Positions 1 through 7,798 of a stretch of DNA of 64,000 nt are shown piece after piece (within the stretch, counting starts at the first letter, position 1; every line of letters starts with the position of its first letter). A model generated the notes under the pieces. The model was not told the origin of the DNA and ran no database searches. It was given only the letters and a program-made list of their open reading frames with translations. A program made the translations under genes and the position numbers. The DNA comes from Paraburkholderia dinghuensis. GTDB taxonomy: Bacteria; Pseudomonadota; Gammaproteobacteria; Burkholderiales; Burkholderiaceae. The stretch is from contig NZ_RQIS01000003.1 in the NCBI RefSeq assembly GCF_003837865.1, forward strand, positions 310,001-374,000, read 5' to 3'.

Positions 1-1162
1 CCGCGAGGCCGACCACGCACAGCACGCGGCCACCCGCCGTGACGAGCTTGCCGTCGACGAACTTCGTGCCCGCGTGGAACGTCACGGAATCGTCGGTTTC
101 AGCGGGGATATCGCTGATGCGGTCGCCCTTGCGCGGCGTATCGGGATAGTTGTGCGCGGCGAGCACCACGCCAAGCGCCGTGCGGCGGTCCCATTCGAGT
201 TCGATCTGGTTGAGCGTGCCTGCGATCGCATGCTCGACGACCTTCGAGAAGTCGCCCTTCAGGCGCGCCATGATCGGCTGCGTTTCGGGGTCGCCCATGC
301 GGCAGTTGAACTCGAGCGTCTTCGGGTTGCCTTGCGCGTCGATCATGAGACCGGCGTACAGGAAGCCCGTGTAGCGGATGCCTTCCTTCTCCATGCCCGC
401 GACGGTCGGCAGGATGATTTCGCGCATCACGCGCGCGTGCAGCTGCGGCGTGACGATCGGCGCGGGCGAGTAGGCGCCCATGCCGCCCGTGTTCGGGCCC
501 TGGTCGGCGTCCATGAGGCGCTTGTGGTCCTGGCTCGAGGCGAGCGGCAGCACGTGCTTGCCGTCCACCATGACGATGAAGCTCGCTTCCTCGCCTGCCA
601 GGAATTCCTCGATCACAACGCGCGCGCCGGCGTCGCCGAGCTTGTTGTCGGCGAGCATCATGTCGATGGCCTGATGCGCTTCTTCAAGCGACATCGCGAC
701 GACCACGCCCTTGCCCGCGGCGAGGCCGTCGGCCTTGATGACGATGGGGGCGCCATTCTTTTCGACGTAGGCGTGCGCGGCGGTGGCGTCGGAGAACGTC
801 TCGTAGGCGGCCGTGGGGAGGCCGTGGCGCTTCATGAACGCCTTGGCGAAATCCTTCGAGCTTTCGAGCTGCGCGGCTTCCTTCGTCGGGCCGAACACCT
901 TCAGGCCGCGCGAGCGGAACACGTTGACGATGCCGGCCGCGAGCGGCGCTTCCGGCCCGACCACGGTGAGCGCGACCTGTTCGCGCTCGACGAAGTCGGC
1001 GAGCTCGTTGATGTCCGTGATGTCGACGTTGGCGAGCCGCTCGTCCTGCGCGGTGCCGCCGTTGCCGGGTGCGACGTAGACGAGCTGCACGCGCGGCGAC
1101 TGGGCAAGCTTCCACGCCAGCGCATGTTCGCGGCCGCCAGAACCGACGACGAGTAACTTCAT
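1..1162 (-). CDS. purD: Phosphoribosylamine--glycine ligase (GARS), 3'-truncated by window edge
   Basis: GARS joins phosphoribosylamine to glycine using ATP, the second step of de novo purine synthesis, in the cytoplasm. The protein opens with MKLLVVGSGGREHALAWKLA, the family's N-terminal nucleotide-binding signature, and continues with an ATP-grasp region containing VIKADGLAAGKGV and the late metal-site segment LEFNCRMGDPETQ. About 387 codons are present. The family is usually about 420-430 residues, so roughly the last 40 residues lie outside the window. The ATG at 1160-1162 has a GGGGA ribosome site six bases upstream. The gene lies 135 bp downstream of yebC on the same strand, with a hairpin between them, so it probably also has its own promoter. 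Confidence 0.97.
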   Translation of the reverse strand, partial: MKLLVVGSGGREHALAWKLAQSPRVQLVYVAPGNGGTAQDERLANVDITDINELADFVEREQVALTVVGPEAPLAAGIVNVFRSRGLKVFGPTKEAAQLESSKDFAKAFMKRHGLPTAAYETFSDATAAHAYVEKNGAPIVIKADGLAAGKGVVVAMSLEEAHQAIDMMLADNKLGDAGARVVIEEFLAGEEASFIVMVDGKHVLPLASSQDHKRLMDADQGPNTGGMGAYSPAPIVTPQLHARVMREIILPTVAGMEKEGIRYTGFLYAGLMIDAQGNPKTLEFNCRMGDPETQPIMARLKGDFSKVVEHAIAGTLNQIELEWDRRTALGVVLAAHNYPDTPRKGDRISDIPAETDDSVTFHAGTKFVDGKLVTAGGRVLCVVGLA

Positions 1163-1169
1163 TTGAATC

Positions 1170-1205
1170 CCCGAAAGACCTGAAAGGCCAGAAAGACCAG
1201 AAAAC
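1170..1205 (-). repeat. Four imperfect 9-bp tandem repeats in the purD leader
   Basis: Read on the purD strand, the unit TCTTTCTGG is repeated four times with small changes: GTTTTCTGG, TCTTTCTGG, CCTTTCAGG and TCTTTCGGG. The array ends just before the purD ribosome site. It makes a pyrimidine-rich stretch in the 5' untranslated RNA. Its function is unknown. Confidence 0.7.
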
Positions 1206-1234
1206 AGTGACGGCCGGCGTATGGACGCCGGCCG
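1198..1234 (-). terminator. Hairpin after yebC, probable weak intrinsic terminator
   Basis: A perfect 10-bp stem (CGGCCGGCGT / ACGCCGGCCG) with the four-base loop ATGG occupies 1211-1234. On the minus strand it is followed by TCACTGTTTTCTGG, a short and interrupted T-run. It fits partial termination of yebC transcription before purD. Confidence 0.55.
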
Positions 1235-1297
1235 CGGTAACACAATGGGACGGTACCGCCCCTCAGCACGACGCCCATGCGTCGTGCCGCCCGGAAA

Positions 1298-2026
1298 TCA
1301 TTCGTCGGCGATCGACGCGTTGGTGTACACCTCCTGGACGTCGTCCAGGTTTTCCAGCGCATCGAGCAGCTTTTGCATCTTCACGGCGTCATCGCCCGTG
1401 AATTCGACTTCATTTTGCGGCTTCATGGTGACTTCCGCCATTTCCGCCTTGAAGCCCGCGGCTTCGAGCGCTTCCTTCACCTTGGTGAAGTCGAACGGCG
1501 GGCAGACCACTTCGATACTGCCGTCGTCGTTCGTCACGACGTCGTCGGCGCCCGCTTCGAGCGCGGCGTCCATAAGCTTGTCCTCGGGCGTGCCCGGCGC
1601 GAACACGAACTGGCCGACGTGATCGAACATGAACGCCACCGAGCCGTCCGTGCCCATGTTGCCGCCGAACTTCGAGAACGCGTGACGCACTTCCGCGACG
1701 GTGCGGGTGCGGTTGTCGGTCATCGTATCGACGATGACGGCCGCGCCGCCGATGCCGTAGCCTTCGTAACGGATTTCCTCGTAGTTCGCGCCGTCGACGC
1801 CGCCCACGCCGCGCTGGATCGCGCGGTTGATGTTGTCCTTGGGCATGTTGGCGTCGTACGCCTTGTCGACGGCCAGACGCAGACGCGGGTTGGTGTCGAT
1901 ATCACCCCCGCCCATGCGGGCGGCCACCTGGATTTCCTTGATGAGCCGCGTCCAGATCTTGCCGCGCTTCGCGTCAGCAGCCGCCTTCTTGTGCTTGATG
2001 TTGGCCCATTTCGAATGACCCGCCAT
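1298..2026 (-). CDS. yebC: YebC/PmpR family protein
   Basis: This is a cytoplasmic protein of 242 residues, the usual family length. It opens with [20 protein letters not shown], which is diagnostic of the family. Members have been described as DNA-binding regulators (PmpR) and more recently as translation factors that relieve ribosome stalling; the sequence cannot decide between these. The acidic C-terminal part ([20 protein letters not shown]) is typical. The frame stays open upstream of this ATG, but the added N-terminal residues do not resemble the family, so the start at 2026 is preferred. The next gene on the strand is purD. Confidence 0.96.
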   Translation of the reverse strand: MAGHSKWANIKHKKAAADAKRGKIWTRLIKEIQVAARMGGGDIDTNPRLRLAVDKAYDANMPKDNINRAIQRGVGGVDGANYEEIRYEGYGIGGAAVIVDTMTDNRTRTVAEVRHAFSKFGGNMGTDGSVAFMFDHVGQFVFAPGTPEDKLMDAALEAGADDVVTNDDGSIEVVCPPFDFTKVKEALEAAGFKAEMAEVTMKPQNEVEFTGDDAVKMQKLLDALENLDDVQEVYTNASIADE

Positions 2027-2535
2027 ACGTTTCTCCGTCGCACGCTCTTTTCGCGTGCATGGTGCAATGTGCAGTTGTCTATGCGTTTTCGCGGGCGCGG
2101 CCGCGCAGATCCGCCGGTGCGGCCTTTGTGCCCATGATTGTCTTGTCCGCCCTGAACGTGGCGAATGCGGCAGATGCGGCGCCAGGCGAGGTCCGGTCTT
2201 GTGGCTCGAAGCGCACGTCGGCGGCCGGCTGCGGCACGTGTCCGGTTTGTCTGTGCAACATGGGTGCGGTGTTTGTGCCATGCACACCATGCATCGAGCG
2301 CGCCGGACACCCGTTCAGGAGGATCTGAATTTTATCACGCGGGGCTGTCCGTCCGTGGTCCCGGGTGGGGGACCGGCGGTCTCGAAGAAGCGAGCGGCTC
2401 GCCCGACGCGCGACGCAACCGCAACGCAGCCGCGTCGCGGATGTGATTTCGCGGGAATTTGCACCGTCCGGCGATGCTTACCGGCGCCCCGCCGTTCGGG
2501 CTGTGCCGCAGCGGCAAGGGGCAGGGCGCCCGCAG
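2027..2535. other. Intergenic region between upp and yebC
   Basis: This stretch of about 510 bp lies between two minus-strand genes. On the minus strand a TAAAAT hexamer at 2331-2336 could be a -10 element for yebC, but I see no good -35 element. An inverted repeat GGCGCCC/GGGCGCC spans about 2483-2530 without a T-run. Open frames on the plus strand here lack ribosome sites and resemble no known family. I see no convincing gene. Confidence 0.5.
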
Positions 2536-3186
2536 TCAGTTCTTCGTGCCGAAGAGCCGGTCACCCGCATCGCCGAGGCCCGGCACGATATACGCGTGCT
2601 CGTTCAGGTGCGAGTCGAGCGAGGCGACGTAGAGTTTGACGTCCGGGTGCGCCTGCTGGAACACTTCGACGCCCTCCGGCGCCGCGACGAGCGCGAGGAA
2701 CGAGATGCGCTCGCCCGTCACGCCGCGGCGTTTGAGCACATCGATCGCGTGCACCGCCGAGTAACCGGTCGCCAGCATCGGATCGCAGAGGATGAAGTTG
2801 CGGTCTTCGAGGTCGGGCAGGCGCACGAGGTATTCGACCGGGCGATGATCGTCGGCGCGGTAGACGCCGATATGACCCACGCGCGCCGAGGGGACCAGTT
2901 CGAGCAGCCCGTCCGACATGCCGATGCCCGCGCGCAGCACCGGCACGATGGCGAGTTTCTTGCCCGCGATGACGGGCGCGTCGACCTCGACGAGCGGTGT
3001 GCGTACGCGCCGCGTCGTGACCGGCAGGTCGCGCGTGATCTCGTAGCCCATCAGCAGCGTGATTTCGCGCAGCAGTTCCCGGAACGTCCGCGTGGACGTG
3101 TCCGTGTCGCGCATGTGGGTGAGCTTGTGCTGGATCAGCGGGTGATCGAGGATGAAGAGGTTCGGAAAGCGGCTGTCCTGTTTCAT
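2536..3186 (-). CDS. upp: Uracil phosphoribosyltransferase
   Basis: UPRTase makes UMP from uracil and PRPP, the main pyrimidine salvage reaction. The predicted protein has 216 residues, close to the family norm. The uracil/PRPP-binding signature is clear as [10 protein letters not shown] near residue 135, and the C-terminus [19 protein letters not shown] is typical. The start [20 protein letters not shown] at 3184-3186 gives the conserved N-terminus; an ATG four codons upstream is possible but less conserved. The gene has no partner on its strand nearby; yebC begins about 510 bp downstream. Confidence 0.97.
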   Translation of the reverse strand: MKQDSRFPNLFILDHPLIQHKLTHMRDTDTSTRTFRELLREITLLMGYEITRDLPVTTRRVRTPLVEVDAPVIAGKKLAIVPVLRAGIGMSDGLLELVPSARVGHIGVYRADDHRPVEYLVRLPDLEDRNFILCDPMLATGYSAVHAIDVLKRRGVTGERISFLALVAAPEGVEVFQQAHPDVKLYVASLDSHLNEHAYIVPGLGDAGDRLFGTKN

Positions 3187-3574
3187 GGCGGGGCGCACAA
3201 GGCTGCAAGAGGATTCGGGAAATCGGCGGTCGACGCCGTGCGGCGTGGTCGCGCGCGCGGCAGGTAGCCGGACGGGCAGTCCGGCGCGGCACGAGCCGCG
3301 CTACAGGCGCAAGTATACGGAAAATCCCCCTCGTCCGGCAGGCTCGCGCCGGTGTCCGCGCGGGTTGTGCCGATGCCGGGGGAACGCCGCGAGGCGGGGA
3401 ACGTCGGGCGCGATGTCCCCGATTCTTCTAGAATCCGGAAAGGATGGGTCGCCCGCCGCGGACGGCCGTCGCGAAAGCGTTGCGTAACCCGCTACAACCG
3501 ACTCACAACAGCCGGGCCAGCCGTGTCAAAGGCTCGAAGGCGCCGGCAAACACGAAAGAAAGGACTGGGCAACG
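3187..3574. promoter_or_regulatory. Divergent intergenic region, upp / SDR-mgsA
   Basis: The 388-bp gap separates upp (minus) from the SDR-like gene (plus) and must hold both promoters. Candidate -10 hexamers are TATACT on the minus strand at 3312-3317 and TAGAAT on the plus strand at 3429-3434. Neither has a good -35 at standard spacing, so both are tentative. Confidence 0.35.
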
Positions 3575-4354
3575 ATGGACATGGGCATCGCAGGACGCAG
3601 CGCGCTGGTGTGCGCGGCAAGCAAGGGGCTCGGCCGGGGCTGCGCCGAGGCGCTTGCCGAAGAAGGCGTCAACGTCACGATCGTCGCGCGCACCGTTGAG
3701 ACGCTCGAGGAAACCGCCGCGCAGATCCGTGCGCGGACCGGCGTCGAGGTAAAAACCGTCGCGTGCGACATCACGACGGCCGAGGGCCGCGCCGCCGCGC
3801 TTGCGGCGTGCGGCGAGCCAGACATCCTCGTCAACAACGCAGGCGGGCCGCCGCCCGGCGACTTCCGCACGTACACGCACGAAGCGTGGACTGCCGCGCT
3901 CGAGGCCAACATGCTCACGCCGATCGCGCTGATCCAGGCCACCATCGACGGCATGATCGCGCGCGGCTTTGGGCGCATCGTCAATATCACGAGTTCGTCG
4001 GTGAAGGCGCCCATCGATGTGCTCGGCCTCTCGAACGGCGCGCGCTCGGGGCTGACGGGCTTCGTCGCGGGCGTCGCGCGCCAGGTCGCCGCGACCGGCG
4101 TCACGATCAACAACCTGCTGCCGGGTGCGTTCGACACCGATCGCATCCGGGCCACCCTCGTTGCTCAGGCCAAGGCGAACACCGTCTCGTTCGACGAAAT
4201 GCGCGAGCGACGCCTCACGTCGATTCCCGCGCGGCGCCTCGGCACACCCGATGAATTCGGCCGCGCCTGCGCATTCCTGTGCAGCGTCCACGCGGGCTAC
4301 ATCACCGGGCAGAACTGGCTGCTCGACGGCGGCGCTTTCCCGGGCACGTTCTGA
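3575..4354 (+). CDS. SDR-like protein with altered active site (BKR-like subgroup)
   Basis: The 259-residue protein has the fold of a short-chain dehydrogenase/reductase. The N-terminal glycine motif is [10 protein letters not shown] instead of TGxxxGxG, NNAGG is near residue 88 and ITSSS near 136, and it ends with [15 protein letters not shown]. At the place of the catalytic YxxxK it reads LSNGARSGL, so both tyrosine and lysine are replaced. A BKR-like subgroup of the superfamily is known to lack the standard motifs. NAD(P) binding is possible, but ordinary ketoreductase activity is doubtful. mgsA follows 92 bp downstream on the same strand. The ATG at 3575 follows an AAAGGA-type site about 15 bp upstream. 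Confidence 0.85.
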   Translation: MDMGIAGRSALVCAASKGLGRGCAEALAEEGVNVTIVARTVETLEETAAQIRARTGVEVKTVACDITTAEGRAAALAACGEPDILVNNAGGPPPGDFRTYTHEAWTAALEANMLTPIALIQATIDGMIARGFGRIVNITSSSVKAPIDVLGLSNGARSGLTGFVAGVARQVAATGVTINNLLPGAFDTDRIRATLVAQAKANTVSFDEMRERRLTSIPARRLGTPDEFGRACAFLCSVHAGYITGQNWLLDGGAFPGTF

Positions 4355-4446
4355 GCCGCGCGTTTGATAGCGCAACCGATGGCCCACAACCCGTAGCCCA
4401 TCTGGTCGTCCATCCCTCCAACCTGAATCGAAGGAGCAACGAAGAC

Positions 4447-4836
4447 ATGGCAACCCGCGTCGCGCTGATCGCGCACGACCACAAGAAGGACGACATCGTC
4501 AAACTGGCCGGCGAATACGCCGATACGCTGCGCCGCTGCGAGCTGATCGCGACCGGCACGACCGGTTCGCGCATCGAGGCGGCGCACGGGCTTTCCGTGG
4601 AGCGCATGCTCTCGGGCCCGCACGGCGGCGACCTGCAGATCGGCGCGCAGCTCGCGGAGGGCCGCGTGGGCATGGTGATCTTCCTTCGCGATCCGATGAC
4701 GCCGCAGCCGCACGAACCGGACATCAATGCACTCGTGCGCGCGTGCGACGTGCACAACGTGCCGTGTGCGACGAACATCGCGACGGCGCGCATGCTGCTC
4801 GAAGCATTGAAGCTGCACGTCGCCGGCACGGTCTGA
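4447..4836 (+). CDS. mgsA: Methylglyoxal synthase
   Basis: MgsA converts dihydroxyacetone phosphate to methylglyoxal and phosphate, a bypass of lower glycolysis that relieves sugar-phosphate stress. The protein has 129 residues, slightly shorter than the E. coli enzyme. It opens with [13 protein letters not shown] and carries the phosphate-binding TGTTG near residue 38, [12 protein letters not shown] near 58 with the catalytic aspartate, and [20 protein letters not shown] near 78. The ATG at 4447 follows GAAGGAGCAACGAAGAC. tpiA, which competes for the same substrate, is far away at 51.9 kb. Confidence 0.96.
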   Translation: MATRVALIAHDHKKDDIVKLAGEYADTLRRCELIATGTTGSRIEAAHGLSVERMLSGPHGGDLQIGAQLAEGRVGMVIFLRDPMTPQPHEPDINALVRACDVHNVPCATNIATARMLLEALKLHVAGTV

Positions 4837-4880
4837 GCCGCACACCGGGCCACGACGACCACTCCAAACTTTGTACGGGA

Positions 4881-4920
4881 TGGGACTAAGCGCTAAAGCG
4901 CCAGGTCCCATCGACAGGAG
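4881..4920 (+). promoter_or_regulatory. Hairpin leader and ribosome site before the quinone reductase
   Basis: TGGGAC (4881-4886) pairs with GTCCCA (4905-4910), and inside lies the inner repeat GCGCT-AA-AGCGC. The segment ATCGACAGGAG follows and supplies the ribosome site for the gene at 4926. The 34 bases from 4887 match 27 of 34 bases of the leader at 16828-16861 in front of an unrelated gene, so this is a shared element and not chance upstream sequence. Confidence 0.7.
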
Positions 4921-4925
4921 ACACC

Positions 4926-5900
4926 ATGAGCAAGGCAATCCAGATCGAGAAGACGGGCGGCCCCGAAGTCATGAAGTGGGTCGACGTCGAAGTGGGCGAA
5001 CCCGGCGAGGGGCAGGTGCGTCTTTCGCAGACCGCGTGCGGCCTCAACTACATCGACGTGTATTTCCGCACGGGTCTTTACCCGCAGCCGTTGCCCGCCG
5101 GGCTCGGCATGGAGGCGGCGGGCGCGGTGACGGCGGTCGGGCCGGGCGTGACGGACCTGAAAGTGGGCGATCGCGTCGCTTACGTGGCGCGGCCGCCGGG
5201 CGCGTATGCGCAGGAACGCGTGCTGCGCGCCGACCAGGTGATCCGTCTGCCCGATGCGATCAGCGACGAGGCCGCGGCGTCGATCATGCTCCAGGGCCTC
5301 ACGGCGCAATATCTGCTACGCCGCACGTATCGCGTGCAGCCCGGCGACACGATCCTGATCCAGGCCGCCGCGGGCGGCGTGGGGCTGCTCGTTTGCCAGT
5401 GGGCGAAAGCGCTCGGCGCGACAGTGATCGGCACGGTGGGCTCCGACGAGAAAGCGCAGATCGCGAGAGCCCACGGCTGCGATTACCCGATCGTCTACAC
5501 GCGCGAGGACTTTACGGCGCGCGTGCGCGAGATCACGAACGGCGCGGGCGTGCCGGTGGTGTACGACTCGATCGGCAAGGATACGTATGCGAAATCGCTC
5601 GACTGCCTCGCGCCGCTTGGCATGTTCGTGAGCTTCGGTAATGCGTCGGGGAAACTGCCGCCGATCGATTCGTTGGACCTCTCCGCTCGCGGCTCGCTCT
5701 TCTTCACGCGCCCGACGCTCTTTACCTACATCGCAAAACGCGCGGACTACGAAGCGATGACGGCTGAACTCTTCGAGGTCGTTGCTTCGGGCAAGGTGAA
5801 AACGTCGATTAACCAACGCTATGCGTTGAAGGATGTTGGGCAGGCGCATACGGATCTTGAGGCGCGCCGCACGACCGGGTCGACGATTCTCGTTCCCTGA
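4926..5900 (+). CDS. Zinc-independent quinone oxidoreductase (MDR superfamily)
   Basis: The 324-residue protein belongs to the NADPH:quinone oxidoreductase branch of the medium-chain dehydrogenases and probably reduces quinones or alpha,beta-enones with NADPH in the cytoplasm. It shows the N-terminal GroES-like part (GLNYIDVYFRTGLYP near residue 40), the nucleotide-binding motif AAAGGVGLLVCQWAKALGA near 150, and YDSIGKDTY near 216. There are no zinc-ligand cysteines. The start lies five bases after AGGAGACACC. A terminator follows at 5965. Sequence alone does not give the substrate. Confidence 0.9.
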   Translation: MSKAIQIEKTGGPEVMKWVDVEVGEPGEGQVRLSQTACGLNYIDVYFRTGLYPQPLPAGLGMEAAGAVTAVGPGVTDLKVGDRVAYVARPPGAYAQERVLRADQVIRLPDAISDEAAASIMLQGLTAQYLLRRTYRVQPGDTILIQAAAGGVGLLVCQWAKALGATVIGTVGSDEKAQIARAHGCDYPIVYTREDFTARVREITNGAGVPVVYDSIGKDTYAKSLDCLAPLGMFVSFGNASGKLPPIDSLDLSARGSLFFTRPTLFTYIAKRADYEAMTAELFEVVASGKVKTSINQRYALKDVGQAHTDLEARRTTGSTILVP

Positions 5901-5964
5901 GCGGTTTCCTCGTGCGGGGATCGTCGCAGTGTTCGCCGAGGTACTCACCGAAGTGCTCACACAA

Positions 5965-6000
5965 GGGCGCGCAAGCTTTGCTTGCGTGCCCTTTTTCTTT
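5965..6000 (+). terminator. Rho-independent terminator after the quinone reductase
   Basis: GGGCGCGCAAG pairs with CTTGCGTGCCC (11 bp, one G-T) around a short loop, and TTTTTCTTT follows. This is a strong intrinsic terminator shape. Confidence 0.88.
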
Positions 6001-6156
6001 GCGCCATCGGGGATAAGCGGCGCATGCGGCCGGGGCGGCCGGGAACGGCGCATGCTGAGCGCTACGCCGCACCAGACGATGGCGTCCAGTTATCGCCCGA
6101 GCGGATTTCGCGGCACGGTTGGCGCGAATTCCATGCTCAAGCCCGGCATACCTCGC

Positions 6157-6174
6157 CTGTCACCGGATTGACAT
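6157..6174 (+). promoter_or_regulatory. Pho-box-like site upstream of pstS
   Basis: Two 7-bp half-sites, CTGTCAC and TTGACAT, are separated by four bases, matching the PhoB box architecture CTGTCAT-N4-CTGTCAC. The site ends 52 bp before the pstS start. PhoB control under phosphate limitation is inferred from this match. Confidence 0.7.
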
Positions 6175-6226
6175 TAACCGCGGCTAGTTTCATACGGCAA
6201 CTTACAAGACTTTCGAGGAGTCTGTC

Positions 6227-7258
6227 ATGAAGAACCTGTCGATCGCGCTATGCGTGGCTATCGGTGGCCTTGTCGGCGTGCCGGCTCATTCGGCCGATAT
6301 CACGGGTGCTGGCAGCACATTCGCCGCGCCCATCTACAACAAGTGGGCCGCGGCGTATCAGAAAGCCGGCGGCGCCCGCGTCAACTATCAAGGCATCGGG
6401 TCGGCAGGCGGGATCAAGCAGATACTCGCTAAAACCATCGACTTCGCTGGCTCCGACGCACCGATGAAAGACGACGAACTTCAAAAGAATGGCCTGTTTC
6501 AGTTCCCGACCGTGGTTGGGGGCGTCGTGGCCGCCATTAACCTTCCGGGCGTCAAGCCGGGAGAACTGACGCTGTCGGGTCCGGTGCTCGCCGACATCTA
6601 TCTCGGCAAAATCAAGAAATGGAATGCGCCCGCCATTGCGGCGCTCAACCCGAACATCAAGTTGCCGGACACGGACATCGCGGTCGTCCGGCGCGCGGAT
6701 GGCTCGGGAACGAGTTTCATCTGGACGCACTTCCTGTCGCAAATGAGTCCGGACTGGAAATCGAAGGTCGGTGAAGGCACGACGGTGAGCTGGCCGACCG
6801 GAACCGGCGGCAAGGGCAACGATGGCGTGGCGGCATTCGTGCAGCGTCTTCCGGGTGCCATCGGCTATGTGGAATGGGCGTACGTGAAGCAGAACAAGAT
6901 GATCTACACCGCGATGAAGAACCAGTCGGGCGCGGTAGTGCAGCCCGGCATCGAGACATTCAAGGCGGCGGCGGCCGGCGCGAACTGGTCGCAGAGTTTC
7001 TATCAGATTCTGACCGATCAACCTGGAAAGAACGCGTGGCCGGTCGTCGGCGCTACGTTCGTGATGCTGCACACGGTGCAGGCCAAGCCGGAACAGGGCA
7101 CGGAAACACTCAAGTTCTTCGACTGGGCGTTCAAGAGCGGCGAGCAGGCCGCGCAGGACCTCGACTACATCTCGCTTCCCGAATCCGTTGTCAACGAGAT
7201 TCGCACGCAATGGCGCGCGAAAGTGAAGGACGGCAGCGGGAAACCGGTTTTCCAGTAA
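6227..7258 (+). CDS. pstS: Periplasmic phosphate-binding protein PstS
   Basis: PstS captures phosphate in the periplasm for the PstCAB importer. The 343-residue precursor has a signal peptide ending near residue 23 (VPAHSA|D). The mature part starts ITGAGSTFAAPIYNKWAAAY, the PstS signature, and carries the phosphate-site segments GSAGGIKQI, FAGSDAPM and RADGSGTSFIWTHFL. The ribosome site is GAGGAG. The permease and ATPase genes are not next to it in the window, so this is an orphan copy or a pst locus that has been split. A Pho-box-like site upstream and a terminator downstream make it a self-contained unit. Confidence 0.96.
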   Translation: MKNLSIALCVAIGGLVGVPAHSADITGAGSTFAAPIYNKWAAAYQKAGGARVNYQGIGSAGGIKQILAKTIDFAGSDAPMKDDELQKNGLFQFPTVVGGVVAAINLPGVKPGELTLSGPVLADIYLGKIKKWNAPAIAALNPNIKLPDTDIAVVRRADGSGTSFIWTHFLSQMSPDWKSKVGEGTTVSWPTGTGGKGNDGVAAFVQRLPGAIGYVEWAYVKQNKMIYTAMKNQSGAVVQPGIETFKAAAAGANWSQSFYQILTDQPGKNAWPVVGATFVMLHTVQAKPEQGTETLKFFDWAFKSGEQAAQDLDYISLPESVVNEIRTQWRAKVKDGSGKPVFQ

Positions 7259-7292
7259 TTCGTCGCACCAGCGCGACGACTTGCACGTCGCT

Positions 7293-7320
7293 AAGGATCG
7301 TCTGGACGACGATCTTTCTC
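7293..7320 (+). terminator. Probable terminator after pstS
   Basis: AAGGATCGTC pairs with GACGATCTTT (10 bp, one G-T) around the loop TGGAC, followed by CTCC. The T-run is short and partly inside the stem. It lies 35 bp after the pstS stop. Confidence 0.6.
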
Positions 7321-7491
7321 CCCGTTCCGCTGACTGCCGTTCCCGCTCGAAAGTCGCCATTTACGCGGCCCTGACTCCGAAAGGAGCCGGGGCTCGCGCG
7401 CACCATCCATTCCCCTGCGAAGTGTCTTCTCTTTTGACCTGACCACGCGCTCGCGGATCAAGAGCTTTCGCGGCACCTGGCGTGCAAGCGC

Positions 7492-7564
7492 GTTTACGCG
7501 TTTTTTATACGCGCAGGGTCACCTTTAATCCGTTCTTGACGCGCAAACCCGTAGTGTTTGATAC
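7492..7564 (+). promoter_or_regulatory. kdp operon promoter region with KdpE-like site
   Basis: The T-rich pair TTTACGCG (7493-7500) and TTTATACGCG (7504-7513) resembles the TTTATAC-rich KdpE site known upstream of E. coli kdpFABC. It is followed by TTGACG at 7536-7541, a good -35 hexamer. The -10 at normal spacing is poor (TGATAC, 7559-7564), as is common for activator-dependent promoters. The assignment is inference. Confidence 0.45.
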
Positions 7565-7592
7565 CTGTCATCCGCTAATGGAGAACACGACA

Positions 7593-7709
7593 ATGGATGT
7601 GCTGTGTATCGGGGGGCTGGCGGTCTTCGCCGCGCTCACATACGGATTGATCGCCGGTTGCGAGAAGCTCATGCAGTTCCGGCGAGCCGACCGGGGAGTG
7701 CGCTCATGA
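7593..7709 (+). CDS. Small membrane protein preceding kdpF
   Basis: This 38-residue ORF begins MDVLCIGGLAVFAALTYGLI, a single hydrophobic segment, followed by a charged tail ending RRADRGVRS. GGAG lies nine bases before the ATG at 7593, and the stop overlaps the kdpF start (ATGA), so translation is probably coupled. An ATG five codons upstream, at 7578, is also possible. I do not recognise a named family. Position and shape suggest an accessory or assembly peptide of the Kdp pump, which is inference. Confidence 0.7.
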   Translation: MDVLCIGGLAVFAALTYGLIAGCEKLMQFRRADRGVRS

Positions 7710-7798
7710 GCTGGATCCTGTGGTTATCGGGGGCAGCGACGTTGTTGCTGTTCGTCTATCTCGTCCATGCGCTGCTGCGCGCGGAGGATATCGAATGA
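7706..7798 (+). CDS. kdpF: Potassium-transporting ATPase subunit KdpF
   Basis: KdpF is a single-span peptide that stabilises the KdpABC potassium pump in the inner membrane. This one has 30 residues: MSWILWLSGAATLLLFVYLV, then a short tail HALLRAEDIE. The size, the one membrane segment and the position directly before kdpA are diagnostic. Both ends overlap neighbours by ATGA junctions, with the small ORF upstream and kdpA downstream. Confidence 0.92.
   Translation: MSWILWLSGAATLLLFVYLVHALLRAEDIE

Noticed and set aside
2055..2639. Plus-strand open frames with several cysteines between yebC and upp
   Set aside because: There is no ribosome site, frames overlap each other and the end of upp, and composition is that of random GC-rich DNA. 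The cysteine cluster appears to be chance.
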